This document shows positions 53,882 to 62,780 of a stretch of DNA of 64,000 nt, piece after piece (position 1 is the first letter of the stretch; each line of letters begins with the position of its first letter). The notes below the pieces were generated by a model, which ran no database searches, had not been told where the DNA came from, and saw only the letters and a list, made by a program, of their open reading frames with translations. Both the position numbers and the translations under genes were made by a program. Source of the DNA: WTKG01 sp963735005 (lineage in GTDB: Bacteria; Actinomycetota; Actinomycetes; Actinomycetales; Demequinaceae); assembly GCA_963735005.1 (NCBI GenBank), contig CAVTJA010000002.1, positions 62,001 through 126,000 on the forward strand, given 5' to 3'.

Positions 53882-55393
53882 ATGGCGCCTACTGAGGACC
53901 ACAATCCCTTCGCTTACGTCGGCCTGACTTACGACGACGTCCTGTTGCTTCCTGGTCCCAGCGACGTGATCCCGAGCGAGGTGGACACGAGCACCCGCCT
54001 CACCAAGAACATCCGCATCGCGGTGCCGCTGCTCAGTGCCGCAATGGACACGGTGACCGAGGCCCGGATGGCCATCGCGATGGCCCGCCACGGCGGCATC
54101 GGAGTGCTGCACCGCAACCTGTCCATCGAGGATCAAGCGCACCAGGTTGACTTGGTCAAGCGCTCGGAGTCCGGGATGATCACGGACCCGGTCACCGTCG
54201 GCCCCGACGCCACGCTCGCCGAGCTCGACGCGTTGTGCGGCCAGTACCGTGTCTCGGGCCTCCCGGTCGTTGACGCCGACCGCACCCTGCTCGGCATCAT
54301 CACCAACCGCGACCTGCGATTCGTGAGCCCTGGGGAGTACTCCACGCGCCTGGTTCGCGACGCGATGACGCCCATGCCGCTCATTACCGGCCGCGTCGGC
54401 ATTACCAACGCCGAGGCCACCCAGCTGCTCGCCGAGCACAAGATCGAAAAGCTCCCGCTGGTCGACGACGCCGGGCGGCTGCAGGGACTCATCACCGTCA
54501 AGGACTTTGTCAAGACGGAGAAGTACCCCAAGGCAACCAAGGACGGCGAGGGCCGCCTGCGCGTGGCCGCGGCCGTGGGTTTCTACGGCGACGCCTGGGA
54601 GCGCGCCACCGCGCTCGTGGACGCTGGCGTCGACGTGCTGGTCGTGGACACCGCCCACGGCCACGCTGGCGCCATGATCGACATGATCAAGCGCCTCAAG
54701 TCCGACCCGGCCACCAGCCACGTGGACGTGATCGGCGGCAACGTCGCCACCCGCGAGGGCGCCAAGGCGCTCGTCGACGCGGGCGCCGACGCCGTCAAGG
54801 TGGGCGTAGGCCCCGGCTCCATCTGCACCACGCGCGTGATCGCGGGCGTGGGCGTTCCGCAGGTCAGCGCGGTCTATGAGGCCTCGAAGGCCACGCGCCC
54901 GGCGAACGTCCCCCTGATCGCCGACGGTGGCCTCCAGTACTCGGGCGACATCGGGAAGGCGCTTGTCGCCGGGGCCGAGTCGGTCATGCTCGGCTCGCTG
55001 CTCGCGGGTTGCGCAGAAAGCCCTGGGGAGCTGGTGCTCGTCAACGGCAAACAGTTCAAGTCGTACCGCGGGATGGGCTCCCTTGGCGCGATGGCCTCGC
55101 GAGGCAAGGCGTCGTTCTCCAAGGACCGCTACTTCCAGGCTGACGTACCAAGCGACGACCACATCATCCCTGAGGGCATCGAGGGCCAAGTGCCGTACAA
55201 GGGCCCGCTCGGCAACGTCGCGTACCAACTCACGGGCGGCCTCGCGCAGACGATGTTCTACGTTGGCGCGCGCACGATCGACGAGTTGCGCGAGCGCGGC
55301 AAGTTCGTGCGCATCACCCCGGCGGGGCTCAAGGAGTCGCACCCGCACGACATCCAGATGACGGTCGAGGCGCCGAACTACTCGCGCGACTAG
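53882..55393 (+). CDS. guaB: inosine-5'-monophosphate dehydrogenase
   Basis: Rate-limiting step to GMP: IMP + NAD to XMP. The 503-residue protein has LTYDDVLLLPGPS, two CBS domains in the middle (about 95-225; MITDPVTV, DAMTPMPLIT) and the catalytic loop GPGSICTTRVIAGVGVPQ with the active cysteine, then GADAVKVG and FSKDRYF. Length standard. Convergent with gdhA 11 bases away. Confidence 0.96.
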   Translation: MAPTEDHNPFAYVGLTYDDVLLLPGPSDVIPSEVDTSTRLTKNIRIAVPLLSAAMDTVTEARMAIAMARHGGIGVLHRNLSIEDQAHQVDLVKRSESGMITDPVTVGPDATLAELDALCGQYRVSGLPVVDADRTLLGIITNRDLRFVSPGEYSTRLVRDAMTPMPLITGRVGITNAEATQLLAEHKIEKLPLVDDAGRLQGLITVKDFVKTEKYPKATKDGEGRLRVAAAVGFYGDAWERATALVDAGVDVLVVDTAHGHAGAMIDMIKRLKSDPATSHVDVIGGNVATREGAKALVDAGADAVKVGVGPGSICTTRVIAGVGVPQVSAVYEASKATRPANVPLIADGGLQYSGDIGKALVAGAESVMLGSLLAGCAESPGELVLVNGKQFKSYRGMGSLGAMASRGKASFSKDRYFQADVPSDDHIIPEGIEGQVPYKGPLGNVAYQLTGGLAQTMFYVGARTIDELRERGKFVRITPAGLKESHPHDIQMTVEAPNYSRD

Positions 55394-55404
55394 AGCGCTG
55401 CGCC

Positions 55405-56694
55405 TTACGGGTACAGGCCGCGAAGCTCGTGGGCTTCGTTCACGCGGCGCACGGCGAGCGCCGTCGCTGCCTGCCGATGCGTGAGCGAGTGAATGCCTGA
55501 GTAGTCCACGACCTCGTGCCACGCGCGGGTCATCCGCTCTTCGAGGCGCTCGTTCACGTCGCGCTCGCTCCAGCGGTACGCCTGGTTCGCCTGCACCCAT
55601 TCGAAGTACGAGACGACGACGCCGCCGGCGTTTGCAAGGATGTCGGGCACGACGAGCACCCCGCGAGACGCAAGGATCGAGTCGGCAGCGCTGGTCGTGG
55701 GGCCGTTTGCTCCCTCGACGATGATCGTCGCGCGGATGTCGCCGGCGTTGCCCTCGTTGATGACGCCCTCCACTGCGGCGGGCACCATGACGTCGACGTC
55801 GAGAGTGAGCAGATCGCTCGGGTCCATCGCCTCCGCGCCGTCGTAGCCGACCACGGACCCGGTCTCATCCACGTGCGCGCCCAGGCGGGCGATGTTGAGG
55901 CCGGCCTCGGAGTAGATCGCGCCGTCGATGTCGCTGATCGCCCGCACCGTGACTCCGGCATCGGCGAGGAAGCGCGCCGCGTCGCGGCCCACCTTTCCGA
56001 ATCCCTGCACGGCGGCCGTCGCGCCAGCCGGGTCAATTCCGCGGCTCGCCATCGCCAGCAGCGCGATGTGGGCGACGCCGCGCGAGGTGGCAGACGCACG
56101 CCCGAGCGAGCCTCCGAGGCTGATGGGCTTGCCGGTCACCACCCCCGGCACGGTGTGGCCCTGGGTGGCGGAGTAGGTGTCCATCATCCACGCCATGGTT
56201 TGCTCGTTGGTGCCGATGTCGGGGGCCGGGATGTCCATCTCGGGTCCGATGATCGGCAGGATTTCGGACGTGTACCGCCGGGTGACCCGCTCGAGCTCGG
56301 ACTCGCTGTGGTCCCGGGGTTCGATCGCCACCCCGCCCTTCGCGCCGCCGTACGGGACGTCAAGCAGCGCGCACTTCCAGGTCATCCACATGGCGAGCGC
56401 GCGCACCTCGTCGAGGTTGACGGCGCTGCTGTAACGCAGGCCGCCCTTCGCGGGGCCGCGTGAGAAATTGTGTTGCACCCGGTAGCCCTGATACACCGCC
56501 ACCGTGCCGTCATCGCGCCTGAGCGGCACGCTCACCATCATTTCCCGCCGCGACGTCGCCAGCATGCGGTGAACGCCGTCCGTGACGCCAAGGTGCGCGA
56601 CCGCGCCGGCGAGCTGGGCGTGGGCGTCGGCAAGAGGCTTGGTCGCGGGGTGCCGTGGCTCGACCGCACCACGCTCCGGCGTGATCTCTGTCAT
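55405..56694 (-). CDS. gdhA: Glu/Leu/Phe/Val dehydrogenase, probable glutamate dehydrogenase
   Basis: Oxidative deamination of glutamate or the reverse. The 429-residue protein has MWMTWKCALLDVPYGGAKGGV with substrate lysine K107 and catalytic K119, PAPDIGTNEQTMAWMMDTYS and the Rossmann VQGFGKVGRDAARFLADAG (GxGxxG). Its closest form is the bacterial/archaeal GDH of about 420 residues rather than the large 180-kDa actinomycete type; NAD or NADP use not decided. ATG 56694 follows GAGGAGG. The frame extending upstream to 57009 is antisense-like. Confidence 0.9.
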   Translation of the reverse strand: MTEITPERGAVEPRHPATKPLADAHAQLAGAVAHLGVTDGVHRMLATSRREMMVSVPLRRDDGTVAVYQGYRVQHNFSRGPAKGGLRYSSAVNLDEVRALAMWMTWKCALLDVPYGGAKGGVAIEPRDHSESELERVTRRYTSEILPIIGPEMDIPAPDIGTNEQTMAWMMDTYSATQGHTVPGVVTGKPISLGGSLGRASATSRGVAHIALLAMASRGIDPAGATAAVQGFGKVGRDAARFLADAGVTVRAISDIDGAIYSEAGLNIARLGAHVDETGSVVGYDGAEAMDPSDLLTLDVDVMVPAAVEGVINEGNAGDIRATIIVEGANGPTTSAADSILASRGVLVVPDILANAGGVVVSYFEWVQANQAYRWSERDVNERLEERMTRAWHEVVDYSGIHSLTHRQAATALAVRRVNEAHELRGLYP

Positions 56695-56756
56695 GGCGCC
56701 TCCTCGTGCCCTGCCTCTGAGATTACGCCCGACCGCCCGCGAGCGCCCGGGCAGGG

Positions 56757-57479
56757 CTAGTCGCGTGCGAGCGGCCAGTTCACGCTTGGGAGGTCGTCTG
56801 TTGTTCCCTTGGACGTGAGCCACGCGCGGAAGTTCTCGGCCCACACCCGGTGCGCCTCGATCTGCTGCGAGTGGAGGTCGGCGAGATCCACCTTGCCGAG
56901 CTCGGGGAACGCGCGCGCCATCGCATGCACGACGTCGAGCGTCGCGATGACGTCGGCGTCTGCGGCGTGCAGGGAGTCGGCGTCTACCTGGACGCCGTAC
57001 TGCGCGCAAATGTCGATGAGCTTGCGCTTGCCGCGGCGGTAACGGTCAAGGTGGCGGTCCAGCACGAGCGGGTCGACGATGGGCTTGATGCTTGCCTCCC
57101 GGCCGCCGAGCCGCTGCGCGAGCGTGGGCAGAGAATGCCGCTGCAGCTCGTTCTCGAGGATGGTGATGTCGTACGAGGCGTTAAAGGCAACCACGGGCGC
57201 GCCGGAGCGCATGGCGCTCGCGAGCAGCGTGGCGATCTCCTCGAGCGCCTCGGCGGGTTTCTGGCCGTTTGCGCGCGCCATCTCGGTGGTGATGCCGTGC
57301 ACCTGCGTGGCGCGCTCCGGGATCTCGACGCCTGGGTCGATGAGCCACGTACGCACCCCAGGCGTGCCGTCGGCCCCTTCGCGGGTGATGACCGCCGCCG
57401 TCACGATGCGGTCGGTCGAGGTGTCGACGCCGGTGGTCTCGGTGTCAAACCCCACCATCGGGCGATCAAGCCATGTCAT
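56757..57479 (-). CDS. DEDDh 3'-5' exonuclease, DnaQ-like
   Basis: Exonuclease fold as in DNA polymerase III epsilon. The 240-residue protein has GFDTETTG (D12, E14), THGVTTEMA-type QVHGITTEMA, VAFNASYDITILENEL (aspartate of ExoII) and HAADADVIATLDV (ExoIII histidine/aspartate), so all four acidic/histidine catalytic positions are seen. Stand-alone actinobacterial members of this kind are annotated as 3'-5' exonuclease. Start ATG 57479 by homology. Divergent from guaB3. Confidence 0.88.
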   Translation of the reverse strand: MTWLDRPMVGFDTETTGVDTSTDRIVTAAVITREGADGTPGVRTWLIDPGVEIPERATQVHGITTEMARANGQKPAEALEEIATLLASAMRSGAPVVAFNASYDITILENELQRHSLPTLAQRLGGREASIKPIVDPLVLDRHLDRYRRGKRKLIDICAQYGVQVDADSLHAADADVIATLDVVHAMARAFPELGKVDLADLHSQQIEAHRVWAENFRAWLTSKGTTDDLPSVNWPLARD

Positions 57480-57527
57480 GGCACCACTCTCGCACCCATG
57501 ACCCACAATCGCGAACGGACGTGCCGC

Positions 57528-57533
57528 TAGGCT
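57528..57533 (+). promoter_or_regulatory. -10 box of leaderless promoter for guaB3
   Basis: TAGGCT, seven bases, GTG 57541. No ribosome site. Confidence 0.5.
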
Positions 57534-57540
57534 GGGCGTC

Positions 57541-58665
57541 GTGAATAACGAGATGGAGATTGGCCAGGGCAAGCGTGGGCGCCGCGCGTTCGCATTTGAC
57601 GACGTCGCGATCGTCCCGTCGCGGCGCACCCGCGACCCGCACCACGTGAGCCTCAAGTGGCAGATCGACGCGTTCCAGTTCGAGACGCCGCTGATCGCTG
57701 CACCCATGGACTCGGTGATGTCGCCCGCGACCGCGGTGGCGCTCGGCAAGCTTGGCGGCCTTGGCGTGCTGGACCTCGAGGGCCTGTGGACGCGCTACGA
57801 GGACCCGCAGCCGTACCTTGACGAGATCGCGTCGCTCGCCGACGACGACGCCACGCGTCGCATGCAGGAGATCTACAAGGCGCCCATCCAGCCCGAGCTC
57901 ATCAAGAAGCGGCTTGGCGAGGTGCGCGCCGCTGGCGTAGTCGTGGCGGGCGCCCTGACCCCGCACCGCACCCAGGAGCACTACAAGACGGTGCTCGAGG
58001 CCGGGGTGGACGTGTTCGTGATCCGGGGCAGCACCGTGTCGGCCGAGCATGTGTCCCCGGACAAGGAGCCGCTCAACCTCAAGAAGTTCATCTACGACCT
58101 CGACGTCCCAGTGATCGTGGGCGGCGCGTCCACGTACCAGGCGGCGTTGCACCTGATGCGCACCGGGGCGGCTGGCGTGCTCGTCGGCTTCGGCGGCGGC
58201 GCGGCCCACACCACGCGCGTGTCGCTCGGAATCCACGCACCCATGGCCACCGCGGTGGCCGACGTCGCAGCTGCCCGCCGCGACTACCTCGACGAGTCCG
58301 GCGGACGCTACGTCCACGTGATCGCCGACGGCGGCCTTGGCCGCTCGGGAGACATGGTCAAGGCGATCGCCTGCGGCGCCGACGCCATCATGGTGGGAGC
58401 CGCGCTTGCGCGCGCCTCCGAGGCGCCGGGCGCCGGGTACCACTGGGGCCACGAGGCGCACCACCCTGAGTTGCCGCGCGGCGAGCGGGTGCAGGTGGGC
58501 ACGTTCGGCACCCTTGCCGAGATCGTCAACGGCCCCGGCACCCGCGCAGACGGCACCACGAACCTGATGGGCGCCGTACGCCGGTCGATGGCCGCGACCG
58601 GCTACTCAGACCTCAAGGAGTTTCAGCGCGTCGACGTGGTCATCTCGCCGTACGAGCCGAACTAG
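57541..58665 (+). CDS. guaB3: GuaB3 family IMP dehydrogenase-related protein
   Basis: A TIM-barrel paralogue of IMP dehydrogenase found across actinobacteria, role not firmly known. The 374-residue protein lacks CBS domains and reads FDDVAIVPSRRTRDP at the start, MDSVMSPATAVALGKLGGLGVLDLEGLWTRYE, and GFGGGAAHTTRVSLGIHAPMATAVADVAAARRDYL. In the loop where GuaB has the catalytic cysteine (SICTTR) this protein has AAHTTR, H223. The glycine-rich phosphate loops (HVIADGGLGRSGD) remain. It is not expected to duplicate GuaB. GTG start is leaderless by promoter spacing. Confidence 0.9.
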   Translation: MNNEMEIGQGKRGRRAFAFDDVAIVPSRRTRDPHHVSLKWQIDAFQFETPLIAAPMDSVMSPATAVALGKLGGLGVLDLEGLWTRYEDPQPYLDEIASLADDDATRRMQEIYKAPIQPELIKKRLGEVRAAGVVVAGALTPHRTQEHYKTVLEAGVDVFVIRGSTVSAEHVSPDKEPLNLKKFIYDLDVPVIVGGASTYQAALHLMRTGAAGVLVGFGGGAAHTTRVSLGIHAPMATAVADVAAARRDYLDESGGRYVHVIADGGLGRSGDMVKAIACGADAIMVGAALARASEAPGAGYHWGHEAHHPELPRGERVQVGTFGTLAEIVNGPGTRADGTTNLMGAVRRSMAATGYSDLKEFQRVDVVISPYEPN

Positions 58666-58675
58666 CCCGGCCGCG

Positions 58676-60559
58676 CTAGTCGAGCGCGTCGCTGGCCTGG
58701 AGCCAGCGCGCCTCGACGTCGGCCCGCTCGGCGACGAGCGCCTTGCGCTCCGCGTCGATCGCTGCGAGGCCCTCGAAGTCCGCGTGGTCGTGCGTCGCCA
58801 TGCGCTGCTCGAGCCCGGCCACGAGTTCCTCGATCTTGGCGAGCCGACGCTCGAGCGCGGCGACCTCTTTCTCGACGACGCGGCGCTCGGCGCCGGACAG
58901 CTGCGGCTTGGGCGTGGCGCTTCCGGACCGCGTGCGGGTGCGCGTGCGCGGCGAGTCGGCGGGCGCTGCCGGAGCGGGCTCGGGCTCAGGCTCAGGCTCA
59001 GGCTCGACGGCGGATGTCTTGCCGCCGAACGTGCCGATGCCGCCTCCGGAGCGGCGCCGGTTGCGAGCGAGCTTGACGTACTCGTCAACGCCGCCGGGCA
59101 GGTGCCGCAGGTGGCCGTCCAGCACGGCGAACTGCTGGTCCGTCACGCGCTCGAGCAGGTAGCGGTCGTGGCTGACCACCACGAGCGCGCCCGGCCACGA
59201 GTCGAGCAGGTCTTCGATCGCCGCGAGCATGTCGGTGTCGAGGTCGTTGGTGGGCTCGTCGAGCACGATCACGTTGGGCTGCTGGAGCAGCACCAGCAGC
59301 AATTGGAGGCGCCGCCGCTGCCCGCCGCTGAGCTTGCCCACCGGGGTGTTGACCTGCGCCGCGGTGAATCCAAGCCGCTCAAGCAACTGACCGGGGGACA
59401 TCTCCGTGCCGTCGGCCAGCGGCGTGGTTCCGTAGCCCTTGACGACGCTGCGCAGCCGCGTGTCCATGAACTCGTCGAGTTCGTCGAGGTGCTGGCTGAG
59501 CGTCGCGACGGACACGGTCTGGCCGCGCTTGACGCGCCCCGAGGTGGGCTCGAGCGTGCCCGTGATGAGTTTGAGGAGCGTGGACTTGCCGGCGCCATTC
59601 GCGCCGAGCACGCCGGTGCGTTCGCCGGGGCCGATACGCCACTCGACGTCCTTCAGCACCACTTTGTCGCCGTAGGACACGGAGCAGCCGAGCAGGCTCA
59701 CGACCTCCTTGCCCAGGCGTGCGGCGGCGAGCCGCACGAGCCCGGCGGTGTCGCGAACGGGCGGGACGTCGGCGATCAGCTCGTTTGCGGCGTCGATGCG
59801 GAACTTTGGCTTTGAGGTGCGCGCGGGCGGGCCGCGCCGCAGCCACGCGAGCTCCTTGCGCATGAAATTCTGGCGCTTGCGCTCGGTGGCGTTCGCGATG
59901 CGATCGCGCTCGACGCGCTCGAGCACGTACGCGGCGTAGCCGCCCTCGTACTGTTCGACCTGGCCGTCGTGGACCTCCCAGGTGGCGGTGCACACCTCGT
60001 CGAGGAACCAGCGGTCGTGGGTGACCACAAGCAGCGCGCCCTTGGCCGCGGCCCAGCGGCCGCGCAGGTGCTCCGCGAGCCACGCGACGCCGTCCACGTC
60101 GAGGTGGTTGGTGGGCTCGTCGAGCATGACGACGTCGGCATCCGTGACGAGAGCGCGCGCCAGGGCGACGCGACGTCGCTGGCCGCCCGAGAGCGTGGAC
60201 ATGGCCGCGGAGGCATCGAGGTCCGGCACGAGCCCGGCCATGACGTCGCGGATGCGCGGGTCGGACGCCCACTCGTGCTCCTCGGCTGCGCCGATGATCG
60301 CCTGTGCAACCGTCGCGTCCGCCGTGAAGCCGTCGTCCTGCGAAACCACCGAGATCTGGGCGCCGCGCGCGCGGGTGACCCTGCCGTCGTGCGCCTCGGT
60401 GATGCCCGCGAGCACCCGCAGCAACGTGGACTTGCCGGCCCCGTTCGCGCCGACAACTCCCACCCGGTCGCCGTCGTCGAGGCCCAGCGAGACGTCGTCG
60501 AGGACGACGCCCGTGCCGAAGTCGACGCGCAAAGCGTCAGCGTTGAGGAGGTGGGCCAC
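58676..60559 (-). CDS. ABC-F family ATP-binding cassette protein
   Basis: ABC-F proteins act on the ribosome (Uup/EttA-type or antibiotic protection) rather than in membranes. In 627 residues there are two ATPase domains: Walker A GANGAGKST and LSGGQRRRVALARAL in the first, GANGAGKST and LSGGQRRRLQLLLVLL in the second. A charged linker lies between them (ERDRIANATERKRQNFMRKELAWLRRGPPARTSKPKFRIDAA), and a Glu/Pro repeat plus coiled-coil C-terminus, like Uup. No transmembrane segment. GTG 60559 is chosen by homology. Convergent with guaB3. Confidence 0.9.
   Translation of the reverse strand: MAHLLNADALRVDFGTGVVLDDVSLGLDDGDRVGVVGANGAGKSTLLRVLAGITEAHDGRVTRARGAQISVVSQDDGFTADATVAQAIIGAAEEHEWASDPRIRDVMAGLVPDLDASAAMSTLSGGQRRRVALARALVTDADVVMLDEPTNHLDVDGVAWLAEHLRGRWAAAKGALLVVTHDRWFLDEVCTATWEVHDGQVEQYEGGYAAYVLERVERDRIANATERKRQNFMRKELAWLRRGPPARTSKPKFRIDAANELIADVPPVRDTAGLVRLAAARLGKEVVSLLGCSVSYGDKVVLKDVEWRIGPGERTGVLGANGAGKSTLLKLITGTLEPTSGRVKRGQTVSVATLSQHLDELDEFMDTRLRSVVKGYGTTPLADGTEMSPGQLLERLGFTAAQVNTPVGKLSGGQRRRLQLLLVLLQQPNVIVLDEPTNDLDTDMLAAIEDLLDSWPGALVVVSHDRYLLERVTDQQFAVLDGHLRHLPGGVDEYVKLARNRRRSGGGIGTFGGKTSAVEPEPEPEPEPAPAAPADSPRTRTRTRSGSATPKPQLSGAERRVVEKEVAALERRLAKIEELVAGLEQRMATHDHADFEGLAAIDAERKALVAERADVEARWLQASDALD
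58976..59004. repeat. hexanucleotide tandem repeat in the ABC-F gene
   Basis: Four or so copies of a GGCTCA-type unit encode the EPEPEPEP linker of the ABC-F protein. The unit is a multiple of three, so copy number changes would not shift frame. Confidence 0.5.
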
Positions 60560-60940
60560 GTGCCAAGGGTAGTGGCGCGGTGCGGGGCCATAAACGTCGC
60601 GAGAGCAACGAGCGGGCAAACCGGCGCCGCGCGACCCCTGGATCCAGCCCTCGCGCCGACCCAGGCGGTACTGATGCAGCAGGCGTCCGGAAGGGCGTAG
60701 TCCCGCTCGTCACTCTCGTGACTTTGTCCCGGGGATTGTGCGGGGCGACTGGGAGGGTATGTCGCTGGCCGCTGAACCCGGGTGGGGCCCCCACCGAAGG
60801 AGTGGAACCCCTATTTAGTTGGAGGGCCGAAGCCCCCACGAACAGACCGTGGCACCCGGTCTTGCCCGCAATTCGCAGTCTGGCACCGGGCGTGTTGGGG
60901 GCAGTGGGTCCAAGGTCCCGGGGCTCGCTACGATCGCCCC
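60560..60940. other. intergenic region between ABC-F and amidotransferase genes
   Basis: 381 bases between divergent genes. Open frames here lack recognisable protein sequence. A CCCGGT/ACCGGG pair (about 60857 and 60894) flanks a long loop; otherwise only the leaderless box at 60929-60934 is visible. Confidence 0.5.
60929..60934 (+). promoter_or_regulatory. -10 box of leaderless promoter for the amidotransferase gene
   Basis: TACGAT, six bases, ATG 60941. No ribosome site. Confidence 0.5.
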
Positions 60941-61621
60941 ATGGACGTCGTCGCGCTTCGCCACGTGGGCTTCGAAGATCTGGGCGTGTGGGACCCCGCG
61001 CTCACGGCCCGCGGAGCCTCGATCACCTATCTCCAGGCCGGCGTTGATGCGCTCGAGCCGCTCATCGGCGCGGACCTCGCCGTGGTGATGGGCGGCCCGA
61101 TATCCGCGTACGACGCGCGCTACCCGTTCGTCGCGGACGAGATTGCGGCGGTGCGCGCCCGGCTTGATCGCGACGCGCCGACGCTCGGGGTGTGCCTTGG
61201 TGCGCAGGTGATGGCCGCCGCCGCTGGGGCGCGGGTGTACCCGGGGCAGCCGGAGCTTGGCTGGGGCGCGGTTGAACTGACGCTCGCGGGGGCGGCCGGA
61301 CCGCTGGGGCCGCTCGCTGGAGCGCCGGTGCTGCACTGGCACGGCGACACCTTCGAGCTGGCCGACGGCGCCGCGCTCCTCGCGTCCACCGCGGCGAACC
61401 CGCACCAGGCGTTCTCGCTCGGCAAGTCCCTGGCGCTGCAGTTTCACGTGGAGGTTGACGCGCGTGCGATCGACACCTGGCTGGTGGGGCACGCGCACGA
61501 GCTCGCCGCGACGGGCGTGGACGTGGTGGCCCTGCGCGCCGAGTCCCACCGGGTCGCGGACGAAGCCGCGCGCGCGGGGACGGCGGTGCTCGCTGCGTAC
61601 CTCGACGGGATCGGCGCCTAG
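60941..61621 (+). CDS. class I glutamine amidotransferase-like protein
   Basis: A stand-alone amidotransferase of the GMP-synthase-related (GATase1_1) group, substrate unknown. The 226-residue protein has the nucleophile elbow LGVCLGAQ (C85), the VVMGGPISAYD oxyanion segment, HWHGDTFEL, and the catalytic His/Glu pair in LQFHVEVD (H169, E171). All triad residues present, so ammonia release or a related hydrolysis is likely. Convergent with ackA. Confidence 0.85.
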   Translation: MDVVALRHVGFEDLGVWDPALTARGASITYLQAGVDALEPLIGADLAVVMGGPISAYDARYPFVADEIAAVRARLDRDAPTLGVCLGAQVMAAAAGARVYPGQPELGWGAVELTLAGAAGPLGPLAGAPVLHWHGDTFELADGAALLASTAANPHQAFSLGKSLALQFHVEVDARAIDTWLVGHAHELAATGVDVVALRAESHRVADEAARAGTAVLAAYLDGIGA

Positions 61622-61640
61622 CGACGACGCGACCTAGTGC

Positions 61641-62780
61641 CTAGGCGACCGTCGCGACCGCCTGCAGCGCGATCTCGCGCTCCTCGTTGGTGGGCGTAAC
61701 CCACACGTCGACCGGCGCATCGTCCGGCGAGATCCGCGTCGGCACGCGGAAGCGCCCGCCGCCTGCCTCGTTCTTGGCCGGGTCCACCGCGATGCCCAGC
61801 TCCGCGAGGCCCGCGAGCGAGTCGCGGCGGACGTCCGGGGCGTTCTCGCCAACGCCCGCGGTGAACACCACCGCGTCGAGCGTCCCGAGCTGCGCGTAGT
61901 AGTTGCCCACGTAGCCGCGGATCCTGCGGCAGTACACGTCCCACGCGAGTTGCGCGTCCGGGTCGCCGGCCTCGATCGCCTTCTCGACGTCGCGCATGTC
62001 CTGGTGGCCGGTGAGGCCAAGCATGCCGCTCGACCGGTTGAGCAGGTGGTCCATCTCCTCGATTGTCATGCCCGCGGCTCGCCCAAGGTGGAACACCACG
62101 GCGGGGTCGATGTCGCCCGATCGCGTGCCCATCACGAGCCCCTCGAGCGGGGTCAGCCCCATCGAGGTGTCGACGCTGCGGCCGTGCTGAACGGCGCACG
62201 CGGAGGCGCCGTTGCCAAGGTGAAGCACGATCATCGACAGCTCCTTGGCGGGGCGCCCCATTGCGGCGGCTGTCGCGCGCGACACGTAAGCGTGGGAGGT
62301 GCCGTGGAAGCCGTAGCGGCGGACCCCGTGCTGGCGCGCCACGAGCCTGTCGATCGCGTAGGTGTAAGCGGCCGCGGGCAACGTGTGGTGAAACGCGGTG
62401 TCGAAGACGGCGACGTGCGGCACGAGCGGGAACGCCACACGCGCAGCGGCGATGCCGGACACGTTCGCGGGGTTGTGGAGCGGGGCGAGCGTCGACAGCA
62501 GCGTGATCTGGCGTTCGACCTCGTCGTCGATCAGGGTAGGCGCTGTGAACTCGGCGCCGCCCTGGACCACCCTGTGGCCCACGACGGTCAGCGACTCAAG
62601 GTCGACGCCGCTGCCCGGCTCCCGCAGCGTGGCGATGATCTGCTCGATCGCGTCAGTGTGGTCCTCGACGCGCTCGACGAGCCCGACGGCCAGCGGCGCG
62701 TCGCGCTGGACGTCCACCACCTGGTACTTGACGGAACTTGAACCGCAGTTGAGGACGAGCGCCACCCCTTCCCGCGTCAC
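61641..62780 (-). CDS. ackA: acetate kinase
   Basis: Interconverts acetyl phosphate + ADP and acetate + ATP. The 379-residue ASKHA-fold protein has ALVLNCGSSSVKYQVV (N11), VVGHRVVQGG, FDTAFHHTLP, YGFHGTSHAYVS with the catalytic histidine and arginine, and GNGASACAV plus VFTAGVGENAP. GTG 62780 overlaps the pta stop as GTGA. The open frame continuing upstream is a shadow of pta. Confidence 0.95.
   Translation of the reverse strand: MTREGVALVLNCGSSSVKYQVVDVQRDAPLAVGLVERVEDHTDAIEQIIATLREPGSGVDLESLTVVGHRVVQGGAEFTAPTLIDDEVERQITLLSTLAPLHNPANVSGIAAARVAFPLVPHVAVFDTAFHHTLPAAAYTYAIDRLVARQHGVRRYGFHGTSHAYVSRATAAAMGRPAKELSMIVLHLGNGASACAVQHGRSVDTSMGLTPLEGLVMGTRSGDIDPAVVFHLGRAAGMTIEEMDHLLNRSSGMLGLTGHQDMRDVEKAIEAGDPDAQLAWDVYCRRIRGYVGNYYAQLGTLDAVVFTAGVGENAPDVRRDSLAGLAELGIAVDPAKNEAGGGRFRVPTRISPDDAPVDVWVTPTNEEREIALQAVATVA

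Noticed and set aside
60580..61047. A 155-residue frame upstream of the amidotransferase
   Set aside because: No recognisable sequence, and it overlaps the clearly coding amidotransferase start.
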